A DNA stretch of 32,569 nt, taken from Chthoniobacteraceae bacterium (GTDB taxonomy: Bacteria; Verrucomicrobiota; Verrucomicrobiia; Chthoniobacterales; Chthoniobacteraceae). The stretch covers positions 1-32,569 of the forward strand of contig CANFTB010000047.1 in the NCBI GenBank assembly GCA_947449735.1, given 5' to 3'. Below the pieces are notes generated by a model. The model made no database searches. It saw nothing but the letters and a program-made list of their open reading frames with translations, and was not told the origin of the DNA. Below are positions 16,505 to 25,605 of the stretch, one piece after another. The stretch's first letter is position 1. Every line of letters begins with the position of its first letter. The position numbers and the translations under genes are program-made.

Positions 16505-17380
16505 ATGTCGACTTCTTTAGCTATCGGATTTGTTGGAACAGGCGTGATGGGCCGCAGCATGGCCTCCCACCTGATGAAGGACGGTCATTCCGTGCACATT
16601 TTCAACCGCACCCGGGACAAGGCCCAGGCTTTGCTCGAGGCCGGTGCACATTGGCACGATTCCGCCGGCGACGTCGCCGCTGCTTCGGACGTTGTGATCA
16701 CCATGCTCGGCTTTCCCACGGATGTGGAAAGCGCCTACCTCGGAGCCGGCGGTATCTTGGAAAAGGCCCGCCCGGGAGCCCTGCTCATCGACATGACCAC
16801 TTCCAGCCCCCTGCTTGCAGCTCGCATTGCGGAGGCCGCAGCCGCAAGGGGTTTGCAGTCTTTGGATGCCCCGGTTTCCGGTGGAGACATCGGGGCTCGC
16901 GAGGCGCGCCTTGTCATCATGGTTGGAGGCGAGTCGGCTGCTTTCGAACGCGCGAAGCCGCTTTTTGAACTGATGGGCAAAAACATCGCACTTCTCGGGG
17001 CCGCGGGCGCCGGCCAGCACTGCAAGATGGCCAACCAGATTTCCGTGGCGGTCGGGATGGTGGCTTGGTGCGAGGCCCTTGCCTATGCCCGCAAAGCCGG
17101 ACTCGATCCGGTCGCCGTGCATCAGAGCATCAGCGGCGGTGCTGCCGGAAGCTGGGCGCTCACAACCCTCGCACCGCGGGCCCTGTCGGGAGATTTCGCT
17201 CCCGGTTTTTATGTGAAGCATATCATCAAGGACATGCGCATCGCCCTTGAAAGCGCCGCCGAACTCAAGCTCGAGCTCGCCGGCTTGGCCGTCGCAAAGT
17301 CGCTTTACGACAAGGTCGCGGCACACGGCTGGGAGGACAACGGAACGCAGGCACTCTACCGGTTCTACACCTCTCTATGA
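16505..17380 (+). CDS. garR: Tartronate semialdehyde reductase-like (3-hydroxyisobutyrate dehydrogenase family)
   Basis: A 291-residue beta-hydroxyacid dehydrogenase. The dinucleotide-binding motif GFVGTGVMG is at residues 8-16; the substrate motif DAPVSGGDIGAREA and the catalytic lysine (about residue 174) in GQHCKMANQ are intact. The family reduces or oxidises several short hydroxyacids; its place beside an HpcH/HpaI aldolase and glucarate dehydratase makes 2-hydroxy-3-oxopropionate (tartronate semialdehyde) to D-glycerate the best guess. It starts the operon; its TGA overlaps the ATG of the aldolase. Cytosolic. The family is sure, the precise substrate is inferred from context. Confidence 0.87.
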   Translation: MSTSLAIGFVGTGVMGRSMASHLMKDGHSVHIFNRTRDKAQALLEAGAHWHDSAGDVAAASDVVITMLGFPTDVESAYLGAGGILEKARPGALLIDMTTSSPLLAARIAEAAAARGLQSLDAPVSGGDIGAREARLVIMVGGESAAFERAKPLFELMGKNIALLGAAGAGQHCKMANQISVAVGMVAWCEALAYARKAGLDPVAVHQSISGGAAGSWALTTLAPRALSGDFAPGFYVKHIIKDMRIALESAAELKLELAGLAVAKSLYDKVAAHGWEDNGTQALYRFYTSL

Positions 17381-18144
17381 GCCAACCGAACAACTTCCGA
17401 AGCCGGGTGCTCTCCGGTGACTGGCTGGCTGGCACCTTTATCAATCTCGGTTCGCCGGTGACCGCTGAAATTGCCGGGCGCGCCGGCTTTGACTGGCTGA
17501 TGTTGGATTACGAACACGGCCCCGGTTCTGAAGAGACTTTGCTGCACCAGCTCCATGCGGTTTCCGGAACGACCTCTGCAACCGTGGTCCGCCTGGCTGC
17601 GAACGAGGCGCCGCGTTTCAAGCGCGTGCTGGATTTGGGGGCGGGAGGCGTGATGGTCCCCTACGTCAACACAGCAGAGGAGGCCCGGGCCGCGGTCTCC
17701 GCCGTGCGTTATCCGCCGCATGGAACGCGCGGGGTTTCGAAATTCAACCGGGCCGCAGGGTTCGGGCAGAACTTTGACGAGTACTATGCGCACTCGCATG
17801 AAAGACTCGTCACGATGGCGCAAATCGAGACGCCCGAGTCCCTCACCCATCTCGACGCCATTGCCGGCGTCGACGGGGTGGACGTGCTGTTTGTGGGCCC
17901 GCTGGACCTGACCACGAACCTCGGAATCCAGGGGCAGTTCGATCATCCGACTTTTGTCGAGGCTCGCGTGAAGGTTGCCGCCGCCGCCAGGCGCGCCGGA
18001 AAAGCTGCCGGCATTCTCGCGACTGCCGCAGCCCAGATCCCTCTGTTGCGAGAGGAGGGCTACAGCGTGATCGCCTTCGGATCCGATGGAGGGGCTGTGA
18101 CAGCCGGCCTGCATCAATCCCTCGCAGCTATGCGTGCCAGATAG
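17377..18144 (+). CDS. garL: HpcH/HpaI-family class II aldolase, 2-dehydro-3-deoxyglucarate aldolase-like
   Basis: A 255-residue TIM-barrel aldolase. Catalytic and metal residues of the family are present: H47 in DYEHGP, the Arg in VVRLAANE, E151 in AQIETPES and D177 in VGPLDLT. It ends with the usual FGSDGGAVTAGL region. In the pathway it would split 5-keto-4-deoxy-D-glucarate (or the 2-keto isomer) into pyruvate and tartronate semialdehyde, which the upstream reductase uses. It overlaps garR by ATGA and lies 71 bp before the dehydratase gene. Other HpaI-type substrates such as 2,4-dihydroxyheptanedioate remain possible, but the neighbours favour glucarate. Confidence 0.87.
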   Translation: MSQPNNFRSRVLSGDWLAGTFINLGSPVTAEIAGRAGFDWLMLDYEHGPGSEETLLHQLHAVSGTTSATVVRLAANEAPRFKRVLDLGAGGVMVPYVNTAEEARAAVSAVRYPPHGTRGVSKFNRAAGFGQNFDEYYAHSHERLVTMAQIETPESLTHLDAIAGVDGVDVLFVGPLDLTTNLGIQGQFDHPTFVEARVKVAAAARRAGKAAGILATAAAQIPLLREEGYSVIAFGSDGGAVTAGLHQSLAAMRAR

Positions 18145-18215
18145 GGGCGTCCCCGGCGTTGGTACGCCCGATCAGTCCGGCATGAGTTGTCTTTTTTTAA
18201 CCCTTTTATTCCAGT

Positions 18216-19502
18216 ATGCGCATTTCTGAAATTCACATCACCCCGATAGCCCTTGGTGATCCGCCTCTTTTGAACGCTGCGGGTCTGCACGCGCCCTATG
18301 CGCTGCGGACGGTCGTGGAAGTGGTGACTGACAACGGACTCCGCGGCCTGGCCGAAGTTCCCGGAAGCGCGGCGGTAGATGCCGTGCTTGAGGAGTCGCG
18401 CAACGTTGCTGTCGGAGCGGATCCATTAAATTGGCACGCATTGCAGGCGAAGCTCGAAGCGTATTTCCAACCGGAGAGCTCGGCGGCGCGGGGAGAAACT
18501 CCCTGGGATCAACGCAAGATCGTGCAGGTGTTCAGCGCGCTCGATGTGGCGTGTCTGGACATCGCGGGGAAAGCCTTCGGTGTACCGGTGGCGACTTTGC
18601 TGGGTGGCATTGTGCGGGAGCGGGTGCCGTACTCGGCCTACTTGTTCTATAAATATGAGGGCGCGGGCGGCGAGTTGGCCTTCGGAACAGACCCTGCTGC
18701 CACTGGGTGGGCGGCTGCGCGCCAACGCGCTGCGCTTGATCCGGACGGGATTGTGGCGCAGGCGAGGGCCATGGTGGACGAATTCGGATTCGGGTCGATC
18801 AAGCTGAAGGGGGGCGTTTTCGAGCCCGAGCAGGAGGTGGCGGCCCTGAAGGCTTTGCATTCGGCATTCGGTCCGTCTGTGCCGCTGCGCTATGATCCAA
18901 ACGCGGTTTGGAGTGTGGAAACTTCGATTCGCTGGGGGAAAGAGCTGGAGGGAATTCTGGAGTATTTCGAAGACCCCACCCGCGGTCAGAAGGACATGGC
19001 CTCTGTGCGGCGCGCCCTCAAGATGCCTCTAGCAACGAACATGTGCACCACTTCGTTTGCCGAGCTTCCCGGAAGCATCCGTTTCGGGTCCGAGGACATC
19101 ATTCTCACGGACCACCATTACTGGGGCGGGCTGCATTCTTCCATGGAACTTGCGTCATTCTGCCGCAACTTCGGGCTTGGGGTGTCTATGCATTCCAACA
19201 ATCACGGTGGAATTTCAATGGCCGCCATGACCCATCTGGGGGCTGCGATGCCGAACCTGAGTTACGCGCTCGACACGCACTATCCCTGGCAGTGGGAGGA
19301 CATCATCGTGGGCGGCCGATTCAAAATTGAGGACGGTTGCGTGATCCTGCCCACGGGCCCGGGCCTCGGCGTGGAACTGGATCGCGATGCCCTTGCTCGC
19401 GCGCACGAAAACTACCTGCGCTGCGGCTTCAAGGAACGCGACGATGCGCCGGAAATGCGAAAGAAGGTCCCGGACTGGAAGTTCATGTCCACCCGCTGGT
19501 AG
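18216..19502 (+). CDS. gudD: Glucarate dehydratase-like enolase-superfamily enzyme
   Basis: A 428-residue enolase-superfamily protein. It has the KxK base (K196, K198) in SIKLKGG, metal ligand D227 with N229 in YDPNAVWSV, E252 in EYFEDPT, TNMC, DHHYWGG and the second catalytic base H326 in SMHSNNHGG, all as in glucarate dehydratase. It removes water from D-glucarate (and often L-idarate) to give 5-keto-4-deoxyglucarate, the substrate of the aldolase just upstream. The gap of 71 bp holds a T-rich stretch (TCTTTTTTTAACCC), so it may have its own promoter. A glucarate permease is not seen in the window. The three genes form one pathway, ending in pyruvate and glycerate. Confidence 0.94.
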   Translation: MRISEIHITPIALGDPPLLNAAGLHAPYALRTVVEVVTDNGLRGLAEVPGSAAVDAVLEESRNVAVGADPLNWHALQAKLEAYFQPESSAARGETPWDQRKIVQVFSALDVACLDIAGKAFGVPVATLLGGIVRERVPYSAYLFYKYEGAGGELAFGTDPAATGWAAARQRAALDPDGIVAQARAMVDEFGFGSIKLKGGVFEPEQEVAALKALHSAFGPSVPLRYDPNAVWSVETSIRWGKELEGILEYFEDPTRGQKDMASVRRALKMPLATNMCTTSFAELPGSIRFGSEDIILTDHHYWGGLHSSMELASFCRNFGLGVSMHSNNHGGISMAAMTHLGAAMPNLSYALDTHYPWQWEDIIVGGRFKIEDGCVILPTGPGLGVELDRDALARAHENYLRCGFKERDDAPEMRKKVPDWKFMSTRW

Positions 19503-19788
19503 GCGCCTGAGCGGGGTTTGTCTGGATGGTGCGCGGCCTGCAAACGAGTTGTTTCGCTGGTCCGTGCTCGTCCGTCTTTAAACACACTGGATTGCATCTC
19601 CGGTGAAGTTTTAAACGCTGTTTTTTAATCTTCTTGTTTGAAACGGTATTTTAAGTACTTCGGGCATCGCGGTTTCAAGAAACGGGTCCAAACAACAGCT
19701 TTCGAGATTGCTGCCGTGGTTTTTTGAGGTTTATAGAAAACGTGTTTTTTAGTTTCCGATTCTGGACACTTTGTTTTCCAATTCACTT

Positions 19789-21099
19789 ATGAAAGAAGCC
19801 CCCCCTCGCATCTCGCTCCTTTCCCTAAGCCTGGTTTTGGGCTTGGGGTCGCTTCCTGTCGGCGGCGCTGAAGAATGGCCTCAATTCCGCGGACCTCACG
19901 GAGATGGTTCGGCCTCCGCCAAGGGGCTTCCTGTCTCGTTGGGGGAAGATGCCGATGTGCGCTGGAAAACGGCCATCCACGGGAAAGCGTGGTCCTCTCC
20001 GGTGGTTTCCGGGGCCAAGATATGGCTGACCACCGCCTCCGAGGATGGTGCTGAACTTTCACTGGTGGTGGTGGATAGGGAGTCCGGAAAAATTCTGCGG
20101 GATGAGGTCTTGTACAAGGTTCAGAACCCGCAGTTCTGCCACAAATTCAACAGCTACGCCTCGCCCACTCCAGTCGTGTCGGGGGGCAGGGTGTATGTGA
20201 CGTTCGGTTCGCCCTACACCGCCTGTTTTGACGAACAAACCGGCGCCAAGCTCTGGGAGCGCACTGATTTTGTATGCAACCACTTTCGCGGCTCTGGTTC
20301 TTCCCCCGTCGTCTGGCGGGATTTCCTGCTGATGAACTTCGACGGCAGCGACTTTCAGTTCGTTGTCGCCCTGGATTCCAAGACGGGCAAAACCGTATGG
20401 CGTACGGAGCGAAGTGTTGATTTTAAGGACCTCAACGCTGAGGGGAAGATCACGGGCGAAGGCGACATGCGGAAGGCGTTCGCCACTCCGGTCGTTGTTG
20501 ACTGGCAGGGAAGTCCCATTTTGTTGAGCAGCGGCGCCAAGGCCCACTATGCCTACGATCCCGCGAGCGGGCGCGAGATTTGGAGATTTGAGGAACACGC
20601 CCAGCACAGCGCGAGCAGCCGGCCCTTGGTGGCCGACGGCAAGGTGTTTTTTCAGAGCGGCTTCAGCAAGGGGCAGATTCTCGCCGTGAAGTTGGGGGGC
20701 AGTGGCGTTCTGGACGAATCGCAAGTCGCCTGGCGTGTGAAAAAGTCCGTGCCGAACAAGCCTTCGCTTTTGCTGGTGAAAGGTTCTCTCTACATGGTAG
20801 ACGACTCGGGCATCGCCTCGTGCGTGGATGCCGCGAGCGGCGAGACTCGCTGGTCCGAGCGGGTGGGGGGCAACTTTTCCTCCTCGCCGCTGTATGTGGA
20901 CGGGCGTGTCTACGCGTTCAATGAAGAGGGGAAGGTGACCGCGTTTGCCGCCGACCCCGCGGGATATCAGAAGCTCGGCGAGGGTAAGTTTGAAAGCGGC
21001 TTCATGGCCTCTCCGGCGGTAGCGGGCAACGCCTTGTTTCTGCGCACCAAAACCCACCTGTACCGGGTCGAGTCGGGGAAATCCGGAAATGGCGGCTAG
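19789..21099 (+). CDS. Exported PQQ-like beta-propeller protein
   Basis: A 436-residue protein. Residues 1-31 form a signal peptide (basic start, hydrophobic ISLLSLSLVLGLGSLP, cut near VGGAEE). The mature part starts EEWPQFRGPHGDGSA, the standard opening of PQQ-binding-like propellers in this phylum, and continues through repeated blades such as VRWKTAIHGKAWSSPVV, LWERTDFVC, IWRFEEHAQHSASS and TRWSERVGGNFSSSPLYVDG. These proteins fold as an eight-bladed propeller; most lack dehydrogenase residues and their role is unknown. The ATG at 19789 is chosen over a TTG at 19771 because the signal peptide begins there. The 286-bp spacer upstream is AT-rich and holds a weak TTGCTG-18-TATAGA promoter candidate (19708-19737). 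Confidence 0.85.
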   Translation: MKEAPPRISLLSLSLVLGLGSLPVGGAEEWPQFRGPHGDGSASAKGLPVSLGEDADVRWKTAIHGKAWSSPVVSGAKIWLTTASEDGAELSLVVVDRESGKILRDEVLYKVQNPQFCHKFNSYASPTPVVSGGRVYVTFGSPYTACFDEQTGAKLWERTDFVCNHFRGSGSSPVVWRDFLLMNFDGSDFQFVVALDSKTGKTVWRTERSVDFKDLNAEGKITGEGDMRKAFATPVVVDWQGSPILLSSGAKAHYAYDPASGREIWRFEEHAQHSASSRPLVADGKVFFQSGFSKGQILAVKLGGSGVLDESQVAWRVKKSVPNKPSLLLVKGSLYMVDDSGIASCVDAASGETRWSERVGGNFSSSPLYVDGRVYAFNEEGKVTAFAADPAGYQKLGEGKFESGFMASPAVAGNALFLRTKTHLYRVESGKSGNGG

Positions 21100-21126
21100 G
21101 CAGCCCTTGGATCCTTTGTTTCCTGG

Positions 21127-21155
21127 TTGACAGATTCTTTCTCTGCGGCCACTAT
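21127..21155 (+). promoter_or_regulatory. Promoter of rpsT
   Basis: A perfect -35 box, TTGACA, is followed after 17 bases by CACTAT as -10. Transcription would start near 21162, leaving a leader of about 20 bases before the rpsT ATG. The -10 matches three of six consensus positions. Confidence 0.6.
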
Positions 21156-21180
21156 CCGCCCTCTTTTATCACAGACCACC

Positions 21181-21444
21181 ATGGCCAACACACCTTCAGC
21201 CGCCAAACGCGCACGTCAGACTGAGCGCCGCACTTTGATCAATCGCCGGACTCATACCGCCGTTAAAAACCAGCTCAAATCCGTTCGTGAAGCGTTGAAG
21301 TCTGGAAAGAAAGACGAGGCACAGGTTGCTGCCAACCATTGTGTGTCCACCTTGGACAAGGCCGTGAAGACAGGGAATATGCACCGGAACACCGCGAACC
21401 GGCACAAGACTGTGATCAGCCGCTCTCTGGTCGCCCTCAACTAA
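21181..21444 (+). CDS. rpsT: 30S ribosomal protein S20
   Basis: An 87-residue, Lys/Arg-rich, helical protein that binds 16S rRNA and helps assemble the small subunit. The pattern MANTPSAAKRARQTERR, then a central VKNQLKSVREALKSGKKDEA and a final GNMHRNTANRHKTVISRSL matches S20, with the usual length. It is a single-gene unit with its own promoter and a strong terminator. The leader is only about 20 bases, which leaves little room for structured autoregulation. Confidence 0.97.
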   Translation: MANTPSAAKRARQTERRTLINRRTHTAVKNQLKSVREALKSGKKDEAQVAANHCVSTLDKAVKTGNMHRNTANRHKTVISRSLVALN

Positions 21445-21467
21445 GAGAGACGGAGATTTTAATATAG

Positions 21468-21497
21468 AAAGGCGCCTGACGAGGGCGCCTTTTTTTT
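21468..21497 (+). terminator. Intrinsic terminator of rpsT
   Basis: GGCGCC pairs with GGCGCC around a 7-base loop, extended by AA/TT at the base, and is followed by a run of eight T. It lies 26 bp after the rpsT stop. It is the clearest intrinsic terminator in the window; the A-run on the other side is short. Confidence 0.9.
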
Positions 21498-21572
21498 GCC
21501 AACGCGGGGCGTTTTTAAAGCCCAAGACCGGGACGCTTCCGTGTGTCGTCCCGGCCTCTTGACCGCGAATAA

Positions 21573-22787
<1,215 letters not shown>

Positions 22788-23060
22788 TTACTCCTTGCGC
22801 CGGCCCATAAGCAGGTCTGCGGAGGTCACTTTGAACCCCAAGGCAGCCCAGTAGACGGTCCCTTTGTGGATTTCGTACTGGTTGCGCGCCGCCTCTTTCG
22901 CGCCGGCAAGGGGTGGGTAAAACCCGAGCGGCACAGAAATTGATCTTCCGTCAGCCAGGTCGAAGCACAGAGTTGTCCGCGTCACCCAGACGGCTTCCAC
23001 GGGGGGAGGGGGGCGCAAACCCGCAGAGGGCGGCCCGTGTTTGGTGCTGGAGTTGGACAT
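22788..23060 (-). CDS. DUF2442 domain protein
   Basis: A 90-residue protein with WVTRTTLCFDLADGRSISVPLG, YPPLAGAKEAARNQYEI and VYWAALGFKVTSADLLMG. This two-part beta/alpha pattern matches DUF2442, a small family often found near toxin-antitoxin or DUF4160 partners; its role is not established. The first 20 residues are Pro-rich and probably disordered. No DUF4160 gene or toxin is next to it. Its start is 108 bp upstream of leuB on the same strand, in the order DUF2442-leuB, so the two may be co-transcribed. Confidence 0.7.
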   Translation of the reverse strand: MSNSSTKHGPPSAGLRPPPPVEAVWVTRTTLCFDLADGRSISVPLGFYPPLAGAKEAARNQYEIHKGTVYWAALGFKVTSADLLMGRRKE

Positions 23061-23214
23061 TGAGAAGGCCAGGGGATAGGGATATAAACTAGCAGTACGA
23101 AGCAGGGTTGGAAACTCCCCTGTGCGCCGGGCGGCGCTCTGGGTGCGGCTTTAGTGCCGCAAAACTGGGGTGGCCGCCATGGTTTCGTTTTGTCGCCGCC
23201 GCGATCCGTTTTGA

Positions 23215-24429
23215 ATGACAGTCATGCTGGCCTGTAAAGAGTTGTACCGGGCGCTTGTCATTGGAGGGATGGTAGAGGCGCGAACGGTTCCTGCAGCGCC
23301 GCCAAGTTCATCACCCCGTCCCCCAATCTCATTTCCCCTATCCAAAACCGTGCAAGACTTCACCGGAGGCGGAATCCACGCCCTGCCCAGCCGCACCACC
23401 CGCTCCAGCGGCGACCCTGAATTCGATCAGCGCATTCACAAACTTGTTTCGGAGTGGGGCACCGACGAGCGCACCGCGGGCCTGATTGCGGAAATGATCA
23501 TGACGGCTCTAAAGCTCGCCCGTGACGAGGCCGGCATTGCGGACCTCAAGCTTTTCAACCGCTCGCTCAGGGAAATGCGAAACGCCTCCCGGGTGTTCGC
23601 TCCCTACAGGGAAAGACGCAAGGTGGTCGTATTCGGCTCGGCTCGGACGGCCCCCTCTGAGGAGGAGTTTCAGGCGGCGGAACTTTTTGCGGAACGGATC
23701 CGCGAACTCGGCTACATGATCATCACAGGCGGCGGGGATGGAATCATGGGGGCGGCCCAGAAGGGCGCCGGCAGGGAGTCGTCCTTTGGACTGAACATCC
23801 GGCTGCCGTTTGAACAGAGGGCCAACGCAACGATCGATGGTGACCAGAAGCTCGTTAATTTTAATTACTTCTTCACCCGGAAATTGAATTTCGTGAAGGA
23901 ATCCCACGCCGTCGTATTGTTTCCGGGTGGATTCGGAACCATGGACGAGGCTTTCGAGGTGCTGACGCTTATGCAGACCGGAAAGGCGCGCATTCTGCCT
24001 GTCGTGATGGTCGACAAGACCGGAGGGTCCTACTGGAACACGTGGTACAGTTTTCTCGCAGAGTACCTCTTGAAGCTCGGTCTCATCTCGCCAGAGGATT
24101 TCCATCTGTTCAAGGTCACCGACAAGCTCGAAGAGGCGGTTGAGGAGATCGAACAGTTCTACCGCAACTTTCATTCTTACCGCTGGGTCGGGCAGCGGTT
24201 TGTGATACGCATCCGCCACGCACTGTCCGACTCGGCGCTCGCTGAAATCCGGAACTGCTTCGGTGATATCCTTGGAACGAACATCCTTGAACAGACTACC
24301 GAGCTGCCCGAGGAGCAGAACGAGAGCGAGATCTCCGGTCTTCCCAGGCTGGTGTTTATTCCGGCGGTTAAAAATTTCGGCAGGTTCCGGCAGTTGATAA
24401 ACGCGGTGAATGCAGCTGAATGGCTTTGA
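23215..24429 (+). CDS. LOG-family (lysine decarboxylase-like, Rossmann fold) protein
   Basis: A product of up to 404 residues. The core (about residues 139-310) begins KVVVFGSART and has ITGGGDGIMGAAQKGAG and, near residues 237-245, PGGFGTMDEAFEVL, the signature of LOG enzymes that release free base from nucleoside 5'-monophosphates. A C-terminal extension of roughly 90 residues is not part of the core. The N-terminal region up to about residue 60 looks disordered, so the start is uncertain: ATG 23215, ATG 23269 or GTG 23350 are all possible. Annotated homologues are often called TIGR00730; cytokinin-type phosphoribohydrolase activity is family knowledge, not shown here. Confidence 0.85.
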   Translation: MTVMLACKELYRALVIGGMVEARTVPAAPPSSSPRPPISFPLSKTVQDFTGGGIHALPSRTTRSSGDPEFDQRIHKLVSEWGTDERTAGLIAEMIMTALKLARDEAGIADLKLFNRSLREMRNASRVFAPYRERRKVVVFGSARTAPSEEEFQAAELFAERIRELGYMIITGGGDGIMGAAQKGAGRESSFGLNIRLPFEQRANATIDGDQKLVNFNYFFTRKLNFVKESHAVVLFPGGFGTMDEAFEVLTLMQTGKARILPVVMVDKTGGSYWNTWYSFLAEYLLKLGLISPEDFHLFKVTDKLEEAVEEIEQFYRNFHSYRWVGQRFVIRIRHALSDSALAEIRNCFGDILGTNILEQTTELPEEQNESEISGLPRLVFIPAVKNFGRFRQLINAVNAAEWL

Positions 24430-24451
24430 GCAGCCGGTGAATGCTTGCACA

Positions 24452-24483
24452 AATGTTTGGGAACTTTCGGGCCACCAAACATT
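24452..24483 (+). terminator. Long inverted repeat between the LOG gene and clpS
   Basis: AATGTTTGG and CCAAACATT form a perfect 9-bp stem with a 14-base loop, 22 bp after the LOG stop. A second, smaller inverted pair (ACATTC/GAATGT, 24479-24498) overlaps its right arm. There is no T-run, so it may be a weak terminator, a processing site, or an operator for clpS. Confidence 0.4.
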
Positions 24484-24594
24484 CAGGTTAACGAATGTAA
24501 GAATGAAGAAGCAGGTGTTGGTGTTTTTGTTTCTAAGGGTCTGATGGCGGCAGAATGACCCCTCAAAATAACGGTGACCGCCGCGAGTGTAAAA

Positions 24595-24924
24595 ATGAGC
24601 ATGAATGCATCGATTTTTTTGAGCGTTTCGAACCCACGCCTTGCAGGCACGTCGACGCCGACGCCCGAGGTGGATTCTGAAGTGAGCCTGGACTCACCGT
24701 GGAATGTCATCGTGCATAACGATCCCATCAACCTCATGTCGTATGTCACAAAAGTGTTCATGAAAGTTTTCGGGTTTACTCAGGAGAGGGCAGAAAAGCA
24801 CATGATAGAGGTGCACAAGCTGGGAAGGTCGGTGGTTTGGACCGGAGAACGGGAGAGGGGCGAACTCTTTGTTCAGCAGCTGCATTCCTACCTATTACTT
24901 TCCACACTGGAGCGCAGCCGATGA
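24595..24924 (+). CDS. clpS: ATP-dependent Clp protease adaptor ClpS
   Basis: A 109-residue adaptor that hands N-degron substrates to ClpA(P). The core (about residues 36-108) begins PWNVIVHNDPINLMSYV, with the Asn-Asp pair that binds the substrate N-terminus, then TKVFMKVFGFTQERAEKHMIEVHKLGRSVVWTGERE, both diagnostic. The N-terminal 30 residues are a flexible extension. Starts at ATG 24595 or 24601; a GTG at 24574 would add seven residues. Its TGA overlaps the ATG of the next gene, so the two are coupled. clpA is not adjacent, as in many bacteria. Confidence 0.95.
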   Translation: MSMNASIFLSVSNPRLAGTSTPTPEVDSEVSLDSPWNVIVHNDPINLMSYVTKVFMKVFGFTQERAEKHMIEVHKLGRSVVWTGERERGELFVQQLHSYLLLSTLERSR

Positions 24925-25412
24925 GCCAGAAGTTATCTTTAAAATTAAAGGCACCGGACGTCTTCGTTCTCGAGGGGCTGGATGACTTCCTCGCAGCCCT
25001 GCTGCGGGAGGTTCCTGACGCGGGTGCGCCGCATCCGGATTCTGCAGAGCGTTTTTTTCCCAAGTTGACGGCCGGGCGAGACAAGGCTGCGGACGAGGAG
25101 TGGAGAGACCTGGTTGGGTCTGACTTGGAGACGCATTTCAGCTGGAACCGTGACCGTGTGGAGCAGGATTTGAAGGGCCTCAGGAGCCCAGGGGGCGAGG
25201 TGTGGGAGGTGGAGATTCCAGTGGCTGGGATGCCTGCGTGGATTCATGCGCTGAATCAGGCGAGGCTTTCGCTTTCCGAGAGGTTCCAGTTGGACGAGGT
25301 GGATCTGGAGGAGTCGGGAGGAAAACCCGGCCCCGAGGGGCTGATTTTATTTCAGATGCAATTTTACGGAATGCTTCAGGAGTGGTTGCTGTCGGCGGGT
25401 GATTCTGTGTGA
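24921..25412 (+). CDS. DUF2017-like protein coupled to clpS
   Basis: A 163-residue acidic protein whose start overlaps the clpS stop (ATGA). It opens with LSLKLKAPDVFVLEGLDDFLAALLREV and later has IPVAGMPAWIHALNQARLSLSERFQL and LILFQMQFYGMLQEWLL. Its helical, acidic character, the run of Asn-Gln-Ala-Arg-Leu before the C-terminal helices, and its position after clpS fit DUF2017, which follows clpS in actinobacteria. I assign it from pattern and neighbourhood, not from a profile. A part in ClpS function is inference. Confidence 0.65.
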   Translation: MSQKLSLKLKAPDVFVLEGLDDFLAALLREVPDAGAPHPDSAERFFPKLTAGRDKAADEEWRDLVGSDLETHFSWNRDRVEQDLKGLRSPGGEVWEVEIPVAGMPAWIHALNQARLSLSERFQLDEVDLEESGGKPGPEGLILFQMQFYGMLQEWLLSAGDSV

Positions 25413-25472
25413 GGAGAGTGGGGCGAGGTTGAAGGGAGGAAAAGAAGGGGACTAAAGCAGTAAAAACAGCCT

Positions 25473-25500
25473 TGAGACTTTGCTGATCAGGACTATTCTA
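25473..25500 (+). promoter_or_regulatory. Possible promoter of tRNA-Thr
   Basis: TTGAGA and TATTCT are spaced by about 16 bases, ending some 33 bp before the tRNA. It is the best sigma-70-like pair in this spacer, but a hairpin with a T-run lies between it and the tRNA, which would oppose transcription. Confidence 0.35.
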
Positions 25501-25507
25501 GATCTTC

Positions 25508-25527
25508 CGCGGACATCTCCGCGTTTT
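25508..25527 (+). terminator. Hairpin with T-run upstream of tRNA-Thr
   Basis: CGCGGA and TCCGCG form a 6-bp GC-rich stem with a 4-base loop (CATC), followed by TTTT. It lies 95 bp after the DUF2017 stop and 7 bp before tRNA-Thr, so it most likely ends the clpS transcript. Confidence 0.5.
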
Positions 25528-25533
25528 AGATTT

Positions 25534-25605
<72 letters not shown>

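Noticed and set aside
16162..16560. 132-codon minus-strand frame including AEVAEWQTR
   Set aside because: This is the translated tRNA-Leu sequence, a well-known artefact.
20059..21057. 332-codon minus-strand frame
   Set aside because: Antisense to the PQQ-propeller gene, with no motif of its own.
23509..24450. 313-codon minus-strand frame
   Set aside because: Antisense to the LOG gene, which has the clear signature motif.
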